Below, in pieces: positions 9,233 to 15,817 of a DNA stretch of 15,817 nt. The notes under the pieces are model-generated. The model had not been told where the DNA came from and ran no database searches. It saw only the letters and a program-made list of their open reading frames with translations. Both the position numbers and the translations under genes were made by a program. The DNA lies in assembly GCA_009733775.1 (NCBI GenBank), contig WOGZ01000548.1, positions 1-15,817 on the forward strand. Reading direction: 5' to 3'. The stretch comes from Alectoria sarmentosa. Lineage: Eukaryota > Ascomycota > Lecanoromycetes > Lecanorales > Parmeliaceae. How positions within the stretch are numbered: position 1 is the stretch's first letter; each line of letters begins with the position of its first letter.

Positions 9233-9755
9233 TCAATTCGGGACACCATTTCCAAATGGCTCACGCCATGCAGCCGCGATGCATTCCTGTGGACCATGAT
9301 ATTGGCGGGAAATGTACCTTACAGGCAAGCTACGAAAAGCAAAGCTCTTAGTCAATCCACGCTGGCGGAGAATAGCGTGCAGCAAAAATGCATGAGAGAC
9401 ACTACTAGCAATCCAAGTGCCTTGAAGTGGAGCATCGGGCAGGACTTTCCGCGCGTGGCTGATGAGGTGAATGGAGTCCAGCAACGTATAATGTTCCAAT
9501 CTTCCTCCCACACGAGCGGCAGACAAGCTTTTGCTGAATTCGGCTTCGCTGAGAAGATACCGCACATTGGAGACGAATATCGAAGCCTGTTGCCTGGCCA
9601 GGGGATGCGGTAAAAGAAAATCTCGGTACAGAAAGACAGAAGGGCTGGGCTCGGATGTTGAAGCTATCAGTATCGGTGCAGGATATGGAACCAGTAAGAT
9701 TGCATTGGGCTAGACGACTTTCTTCAAGCCGTGGCTTTTGAATGCCCGATCCCAT
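9233..9755 (-). other. Unassigned - strand open stretch, possible gene or gene remnant
   Basis: On the - strand one frame stays open from 9709 to the stop at 9235-9233 (158 codons) but contains no ATG. Another frame starts with an ATG at 9755 (MGSGIQKPRLEESRLAQC). A possible 43-nt intron (donor GTACCG, acceptor CAACAG, after CLS) would join the two in phase and give a protein continuing ASIFVSNVRYLLSEAEF and then ARVGGRLEHYTLLDSIHL. The residue mix looks protein-like, but I recognise no family, the intron would be unusually short, and no convincing downstream exon is visible. It may be a real gene, a decayed one, or chance. Confidence 0.2.
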
Positions 9756-10347
9756 TGGTTACTTCATGTGACGGGGACAGCTCCTGTCAGCAATCAGCAT
9801 AGAAAGTTAGAAAGGCAAAGTAGTTGCCATCGTAACTGTATTCCCCTCTATCAACTATAGTCTATACTCGTATCATCAAGAACGTCTTTAGCGAGGAACG
9901 AGCTACTGTAAGTGCGCAGAGTTCAGCAAAATACTTACTTTACCTTACACCCGTAAACTTTCCGTCATTGGCACACGAGGGCGTAAAGTATGGAGTTTGT
10001 TGAGTTAAGCGCATTGGGAATGTTGACCAGCCAACGTTAGCTTCGCCTTCTGTACACATTGAACGCGCCAATTGCACCTGTAGGCGGCTGTCAGGACTCA
10101 ACCAGGAGCGACTCCGAACTCTATGTTAGCCTCATGGTCACGCCAAGGTTGAGACTTTGCGTCCCACCAAACCTCTGATTGTAGACTGAGCAGACTGCGC
10201 GAGCGAACAGTGCGTTTCTAGGTACTTTCTTACAGCTGGCCTAGCACTGGACCGCAAAACCATAAAATCGGGCCTGCCATCATATGACAGCCAGGTTTTC
10301 AAGCCGTTGTATCAGCGCCCATTTGTTCAACGCAGCCGCTGTCAATC
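9756..10347 (+). promoter_or_regulatory. Upstream region of the DUF3405 gene
   Basis: 592 bp of ordinary composition without a convincing frame. CCAAT elements occur at 9754-9758 (as ATTGG) and 10068-10072, but they are short and may be chance. No TATA box is obvious near 10348. Confidence 0.35.
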
Positions 10348-12846
10348 ATGGGCAGACAACACCACCGTGGCCGTGTTTTGGTAGATGAAAATGATCGCTA
10401 CGACATCGAAGACCCAGATCTCGAAAAGTATGACTCCGAGCGAACGGACTCTTCAGTCGAGTACGAACACAACAGTATCCCGTCAACCTACTCCCATTCG
10501 TCCCGCGAAACTTCAGGCTCCTATCAACCCATGCTTCCTAAATCCGAGCGCAGACGAAAGAAGCCAACAGAACTGTATAAACCACCAAGCAGAAGGACAA
10601 TCAGATATCTTTGCTTGGCTTTGTTCACGACGTTATTGATATTTATCCTGACTTTAATACGGGCGAGCTTGACATCGTCAAGGCAATTGGAAATGGGACC
10701 GGTGGATAAGCAGCCGCCGAAGCCGCCCCTCTGGGAAGACTTTCCATTCTTGCAGAGATATTTCGGAGGCATAAGGTCGCTGGTACCGAGGGAAGAGAAC
10801 ATACCAGAGTATCCAAGCGACTCAGAACCAGAGTCAGCACCTTCGAATGCATCAGTTGAGACGCACAAGAAAACGTCGCTTCCAAAGAGCCTTCCGTTTG
10901 ATCCATATCCAGACTATCAATCTCCGGCCTACAAATCGGAGTATGGAGAGAAGCATGAGTGTTCCTTGAACTTCGGAGACTTAGTACAGATGCCTCGCGT
11001 CCACTACTATAAAGGTGTACCATCGGGGCAGCCAAATGCTGTGATGGGCTCACACGATGTCCTTGGTCTACGGGAAGATATTTGCTTTGAACGGTTTGGA
11101 AGATTGGGACCGTACGGATACGGCTACAGTGTCAGAAGAGGTGGTACAGGGGCAGGTCTTAATGGTGAGAAAGAAGGAGCGGACGATATGTGGAAGGAAA
11201 GAGGGAAGCCTGCAGAAGTGGACTTTACTGGAGTCAAATGGGTAGCAGCTCAAGATATCTGTGCATCCAAGAACAGGATGAGATTCGGAATTGTGGCCAA
11301 TGCGACCTCAGCTAATGAACTTTTCCTCAACATGCATACTGGAAACAATCAGGACGAGACCAGAATTCATGTGGTCGAGAGGAGAGAAGTCTTAAGATCC
11401 TCAAATCAAACCAAAGCTGTGCATGGTGTGTCACCTACTAAAGCAGTGACGATTCCTCGGATTGCCATCGTGATCAGAACCTGGTGGGATCGTCAATATA
11501 GCGCGGAAGACATTATCTACTTACGATCAATGATCGTCGAACTTTCGCTCTTGTCTGGTGGAGAGTATACGATTCAATTCCTCGTGCATGTCAGGGACGA
11601 CAATATACCAATATGGGCAGACAGAAAGATCTATGATCGTGTGCTCGAGAATTCGCTTCCGGAAGAATTTCAAGGAATGGGTATCTTGTGGAGCGAAAGA
11701 CAAATGAGCCTCATCTACGGTGGCCTTCAAGAGAGCTTCTTCCGAGACCTCCCAGTTCATGGCGTGTATCGAGGTGCATATATGGCTCTCCAATACTTTG
11801 CCCATCAAAACCCCAAGTACGAGTACCTGTGGAATTGGGAGATGGACGTGCGGTACACTGGTCACTGGTATCACCTGTTCGATAGGGCCACTCAGTGGTC
11901 TAAGGATCAGCCTCGTAAAGGACTTTGGGAACGCAATGGCCGATTCTATATACCCTCTGTCCACGGCACCTGGGAAGACTTCAAACAAATGATTCGAGTA
12001 CAGTCAGAGATGGGGACCAATAGTCCTAACAACATCTGGTCCGGATTAAAGGCTGGCGCTGCGAACATCCCTGGTTCGCCACAAGGAAAGACTGACAAAC
12101 CTGTCTGGGGTCCCGAAGGTCCTGCGGACGTACTCGGCGCACAAGACGACCCAACCCCACCAACGACGTTTGAGAAAGACAAGTACGAGTGGGGTGTTGG
12201 TGAAGAAGCGGACTTTATAACCTTCAGTCCTCTCTTCGATCCTGATGGGACTACCTGGTTTTATGTCAACGATGTCACTGGCTACAACACCACGCAAGGC
12301 CTGCCACCGCGGAGAGCCACCATTGGCACTTCGTCGCGTCTTTCCCATCGTCTGTTGCAGACAATGCATCGCGAGACAGTTCTTGAAAGACATCACATGT
12401 TCTCTGAGATGTGGCCAGCATCTGTTGCCCTCCACCATGGTTATAAAGCAGTGTACGCCCCTCATCCGGTGTACATTGATCGCAAATGGCCGACAACGTA
12501 TCTTGCTGGAGTGATGAACGGTGGAAGGAACGGAGCGTCAGGAGGAGCAAGAACGAGTGTATATGGAGGACGAGAACACAACTTCAAAGGCACTACCTGG
12601 TTCTACGATGCAGGATTTGCGCCGAACCTATGGCGGAGATGGCTGGGGTACAAGGTCGATAATGATGGTGGAGAGCAAGAAGAGATGGCTGGGGAAGGAC
12701 GCATGTGCTTACCCGGAATGCTTCTGCATCCAGTGAAGGGAGTGGACATGGTGGTGGAAGGGGGCAAAACGACGGAGGAAGAGGAAATTGAGGCCATGGG
12801 CGCAGTGGCTTCAGGCTCTGAATTGGACTGGGGAGACGATGACTGA
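10348..12846 (+). CDS. DUF3405 family protein, type II membrane, glycosyltransferase-like (832 aa)
   Basis: A single uninterrupted exon. The N-terminus (1-85) is polar and Ser/Tyr/Asp-rich, ending in the basic run RRRKK (68-72). One membrane segment follows at about 87-106 (YLCLALFTTLLIFILTLI). With basic residues on the N-terminal side, this predicts a type II protein with its bulk in the Golgi/ER lumen or outside; several NxS/T sites (for example N167) agree. The conserved DUF3405 core starts near RIAIVIRTWW (371 on) and includes YEYLWNWEMDVRYTGHWYH (491-509), whose Glu498-Met-Asp500 resembles the acidic metal-binding motif of GT-A glycosyltransferases. HHGYKAVYAPHPVYIDRKWP lies at about 696-715. 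The C-terminus is acidic (WGDDD). The family is fungal and, as far as I know, uncharacterised; glycosyltransferase activity is inference. Start 10348 places the anchor normally. Confidence 0.92.
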   Translation: MGRQHHRGRVLVDENDRYDIEDPDLEKYDSERTDSSVEYEHNSIPSTYSHSSRETSGSYQPMLPKSERRRKKPTELYKPPSRRTIRYLCLALFTTLLIFILTLIRASLTSSRQLEMGPVDKQPPKPPLWEDFPFLQRYFGGIRSLVPREENIPEYPSDSEPESAPSNASVETHKKTSLPKSLPFDPYPDYQSPAYKSEYGEKHECSLNFGDLVQMPRVHYYKGVPSGQPNAVMGSHDVLGLREDICFERFGRLGPYGYGYSVRRGGTGAGLNGEKEGADDMWKERGKPAEVDFTGVKWVAAQDICASKNRMRFGIVANATSANELFLNMHTGNNQDETRIHVVERREVLRSSNQTKAVHGVSPTKAVTIPRIAIVIRTWWDRQYSAEDIIYLRSMIVELSLLSGGEYTIQFLVHVRDDNIPIWADRKIYDRVLENSLPEEFQGMGILWSERQMSLIYGGLQESFFRDLPVHGVYRGAYMALQYFAHQNPKYEYLWNWEMDVRYTGHWYHLFDRATQWSKDQPRKGLWERNGRFYIPSVHGTWEDFKQMIRVQSEMGTNSPNNIWSGLKAGAANIPGSPQGKTDKPVWGPEGPADVLGAQDDPTPPTTFEKDKYEWGVGEEADFITFSPLFDPDGTTWFYVNDVTGYNTTQGLPPRRATIGTSSRLSHRLLQTMHRETVLERHHMFSEMWPASVALHHGYKAVYAPHPVYIDRKWPTTYLAGVMNGGRNGASGGARTSVYGGREHNFKGTTWFYDAGFAPNLWRRWLGYKVDNDGGEQEEMAGEGRMCLPGMLLHPVKGVDMVVEGGKTTEEEEIEAMGAVASGSELDWGDDD

Positions 12847-13044
12847 GCATGAATATATACCCTTCTGATGTACACAGGCGTTTTGAAGCACAAGCGAGCT
12901 TTGGTCTAGATGGCAAGCTACGACGCAAAGATGGATAGTCCGGTCATCTTGCGCGTACTAAAGAAGAACAAGTCTTGTTTCTCAAAGTTGTTACGTGCTT
13001 TTGTAACAATACCCCATTACAGGAGCAAATAAACAGTCAGATCT
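12847..13044 (+). terminator. 3' flank of the DUF3405 gene with a poly(A)-like signal
   Basis: Ordinary-composition sequence after the TGA. An AATAAA at 13028-13033 lies about 180 nt past the stop, a plausible position for a fungal poly(A) signal. No further gene is seen. Confidence 0.45.
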
Positions 13045-13140
13045 AGGGTAGGGTTTGCAAGCTGCACGCATTGCACGCTAACCGCATTGGGATTGCAATT
13101 TGCTTGCAACGGTGGGACGCGCAACTTGCATTAAAACTTT
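13045..13140. repeat. TTGCA-rich segment at the edge of the right AT-rich block
   Basis: Five TTGCA words fall within about 85 bp. TTTGCAAGC (13054-13062) and GCTTGCAAC (13102-13110) are near-perfect inverted copies that could form a hairpin. The segment sits between the gene island and the AT-rich block, as the unmutated LTR does on the left, so it may be the unmutated tip of a repeat. No transposon family is recognised. Confidence 0.35.
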
Positions 13141-13172
13141 TTCTATATATAAAGTAAGGTTTTTGATACTCG

Positions 13173-13235
13173 CACGTAGCTTTTTAATACATATACGTAA
13201 CCTTTTAATATATATACGTAATTCTTTATTTTATA
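13173..13235 (+). repeat. Three 21-bp tandem units at the isochore edge
   Basis: Units at 13173-13193, 13194-13214 and 13215-13235 share the pattern YACGTA, then a T-rich middle, then TA-rich ATA at the end. They diverge mainly by C/T changes, with later units more AT-rich. They lie where composition falls from ordinary to AT-rich. Confidence 0.65.
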
Positions 13236-13240
13236 TACTT

Positions 13241-15307
13241 TTATCGACGTATAACTTTTTTTGAAATTTTTGAAAAAAATGAAATATATAATTAAATAAA
13301 TTTTCGCAACGATTAAAAGCTATAATATAGTAATTAAAAAATAAATTTATAATTTTATTTTATTAAAAAATTTAATTATTTATTTATAGCGACGTTAATA
13401 TTAATATTATTATTTAATCACATCGTGCATTTTAATAAACGTGTAAATATTATATAAAAATTTCTTTAAAATATATAAACTCTCGAAATATTTATTATAA
13501 TATTCGTCGAATCGACGTTACGACGTATTAAGTAAAATGTTATATATTAATTAATTTATTATCTCGATTAAACGTCGCAATTTTTTTTCTTTATTTAAAT
13601 AATTATATATATAAAGAAATAAAGAAATAAGTAAATAAATAAATATAAATAATCGAATTTATAAAAAATAAAGCGAAAAGCGAAGCGAAAAGCGAGACGA
13701 AAATAATTAATTTTTTTAATATAAAGTTAAAATTTGATAACGATAATATCGATAAATGAAAATATTTTATATAACGTCGAAGTTTTTTATAAATATATAA
13801 AACGTAAAATAAAATATTTTTAAATGTAAAAAAATTTACGTTATTATTATAAATAATTTAATTAAATATTATTTATTTATTTTATATATAATTATTTAAA
13901 TAAATATCGTAATATTAAAAATTAAATAATTTAAAAACTTTTATATATAAAAAATAATTATAAAATAAATAATATATTAAATAAAACTCGACGATTAAGA
14001 AAAGTTTTTATACGTTTATATATATACGCAAATTATTAATAAAGAACTTCGCATTAAGAAAATAATAAAAAATATTAAATTTAAGTTTTAATATTATATA
14101 ATATATTCGTTATTAAAAAATATTAATAATTAAAAAACATTTTTTTTTACTTTGAAAAAAATTGATAAAACTTTTAAATATAAAATTTTAAATAAAATTT
14201 TTAAGCGACGATGTTTTATAATTGCATTTTTTGTATATAATATATTAAATAATTAAATTATATTAAAAACACGTTATTAAACGATTTATTAACAAATTTT
14301 AATACGCGAGTAAAGTGTGATATAAAAATAAAATATAATAATTTACGTTTATATAATGTTTATATTAAAACTTTAATATTATTTATTATTAATAAAAGTT
14401 ATTTATAATATAATAATTTTAAATAATATTAATTAAAAAAAGAAAAAAGTTTATAATTAATTAATAAAAATTAAAAAAATGAAAATATAATTTAATATAA
14501 AATAAATCGATTAAAATGTGAAAAATATAAAAAAAAAATATATATATAAATATTAAAATTTTGAAAAATTATGAAAATTATTATATTTTAATATTAATCG
14601 AATTATGTATTAATATTAAATATAAAAAAAATTAAATATTATTTTAATATTTTATTATTAAGCGAATGTTAAATTTTTTTATTTATATTTATTATGCGAT
14701 TATATAATTTTTTTTTTTTTATAATCTCTTTTTTTTTATAAATTTTTATCGTTATAATCGTTTGATTAAAGATTTTATCGAAGTTATTATTATGAATTAA
14801 ACTTTTTCTGTAATTAAAATTTATATAATAATTAATAAAAATAATGCAATTATTAATTTAATAAAAAAATTCGTAGATATTTTATATTAAAAATTATATT
14901 TTATTTAATAATTAAATATTCGTTTTAATGTGTAATTTAATAAATTCAATTCGTTTTTTTTTTAATAAAGTTATATATTTATTAATTATAAAAACGTTTT
15001 ATAATACTTTTAAATCGATTATATTTTTTAAATAATTTATTAATATATTTATTAAATTGAAAAAATATAAATATATTATTTTAATTAATAATATAATAAA
15101 ATTGTTTTTTGTTAAACTTATAAAATATCTTTAAAATTTAAATTTTTTATTATTTAATTAAATCTTCTTTAATAATTTTAAACTATTTTTATATATTATA
15201 TATTAAAAAATATATAATAAATATTATATATAAGTTAATTAAATATATAAGAGATATAAGAAAATCGTGTTTTTAAGTTTATTCGTTAAAATAATATCAA
15301 AATACGA
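13241..15307. repeat. RIP-type AT-rich isochore, right arm
   Basis: Very AT-rich, stop-filled DNA with no credible gene. As in the left arm, many remaining C residues are in CpG (for example the CGACG and TCGAATCGACG words near 13500-13530), but GC is even lower in places such as 14400-14640. No LTR matching the left pair was found by eye. The identity of the underlying repeats is not readable. Confidence 0.8.
13671..13694 (+). repeat. Two perfect 12-bp tandem units
   Basis: AAGCGAAAAGCG occurs twice back to back. It stands out because it keeps GCG words in otherwise AT-only sequence. Confidence 0.75.
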
Positions 15308-15366
15308 CTAATTTTAAAGTTAATTTTAAAGTTAATTTTAAAATTAATTTTAAAGCTAATTTTACG
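15308..15366 (+). repeat. 12-bp tandem array, about 4.8 units
   Basis: Units YTAATTTTAAAR start at 15308, 15320, 15332 and 15344, with a partial unit from 15356. They differ only by C/T at the first base and A/G at the last, the changes expected from RIP. Confidence 0.8.
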
Positions 15367-15435
15367 TATATTACGTAAAAGATTAATTTTCAACATTTTC
15401 TTATAACGTTAAAAGATAACGTATAAAATTATTTT

Positions 15436-15793
15436 AACATTTTTTTATAACGATACGTTACGATGCTTTAATATAAAAACTTTTTTCTTTTTATAATATA
15501 AAAAGCTTAATAAAAATTTAAAAGATATCGCTTTAATATAAAAACTTATTGCTTTTTTTAATACGAGAACATTTTTTTATAGCGATACTTTACGATATTT
15601 TAATATAAAAACTTTTTTTTTTAATAATACGAAAAGCTTAATAGAAATTTAAAAAATGTCGTTTATAATATAAAGATTTAATATATTACGACGCTTTAAA
15701 AAAGAAATTTATTTCTCTTTATAATATAAAAAGTTGTTTTTATATAATTTTTTTTTTTTTTTTATAATATAAAAAGTTTAATAATAATTTAAA
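15436..15793 (+). repeat. Degenerate repeat of about 132 bp near the window end
   Basis: A block starting AACATTTTTTTATA at 15436 recurs at 15568, 132 bp later. The two are similar over roughly the first 100 bp, with many C/T and G/A differences. A sub-motif resembling ATAATATAAAAAG recurs near 15493, 15624, 15721 and 15764, so further broken units follow. It may be a satellite or the subrepeats of a mutated element; it runs towards the window edge. Confidence 0.6.
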
Positions 15794-15817
15794 ACTTGAT
15801 ATTTTAATTAAAAACGT

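Noticed and set aside
5087..12846. A biosynthetic gene cluster formed by the three island genes
   Set aside because: Lipid-precursor kinase, luciferase-domain and DUF3405 genes have no known shared pathway, and no backbone synthase or regulator is present.
13045..13056. Telomere-like words (TAGGGTAGGG)
   Set aside because: Only two imperfect units, internal to the window and not a TTAGGG array.
1..15817. CRISPR array, prophage or bacterial operon
   Set aside because: No spaced direct repeats of the right kind and no bacterial-style gene packing; the genes are fungal with spliceosomal introns.

Overview
The window looks like nuclear DNA of a filamentous ascomycete (Pezizomycotina). The genes have short GT-AG introns with CTRAY-like branch sites and belong to fungal families. 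The DNA is split into two compartments: gene-bearing sequence of ordinary composition at about 4650-13140, between two extremely AT-rich blocks at 1 to about 4650 and about 13240-15817. The AT-rich blocks have no credible open reading frames and look like repeat-induced point mutation (RIP) isochores. No species is assigned.

Left block: RIP-mutated DNA. It holds a retrotransposon long terminal repeat (LTR) at 2071-2248, heavily C-to-T and G-to-A mutated. A second, almost unmutated copy of the same LTR lies at 4719-4879, just outside the AT-rich block. The two align without gaps except for one 17-bp tandem duplication; I count 48 RIP-type transitions and 2 transversions over 161 aligned positions. 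Matching 5-bp flanks suggest they are the two ends of one element of about 2.8 kb. Cytosines that survive in the AT-rich block are mostly in CpG.

Gene island: (1) a complete choline/ethanolamine kinase on the + strand (5087-6537, 4 exons, 418 aa), which should carry out the first step of the CDP-ethanolamine route; (2) convergent to it, a 281-aa fungal luciferase-domain (DUF5519-like) membrane protein on the - strand (8170-7076, 2 exons); (3) about 2.2 kb with no recognised gene, including one unassigned - strand open stretch; (4) an intronless 832-aa DUF3405 protein on the + strand (10348-12846), which looks like a type II membrane protein with a lumenal glycosyltransferase-like domain. The three genes are not an evident pathway or cluster. 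They look like ordinary housekeeping or membrane genes in a gene island between transposon graveyards.

Right edge and block: after the DUF3405 gene comes a TTGCA-rich stretch, three 21-bp tandem units, and then another AT-rich block. That block ends in a 12-bp tandem array and a degenerate repeat of about 132 bp. I found no rRNA, tRNA, CRISPR array or complete mobile element with coding capacity.
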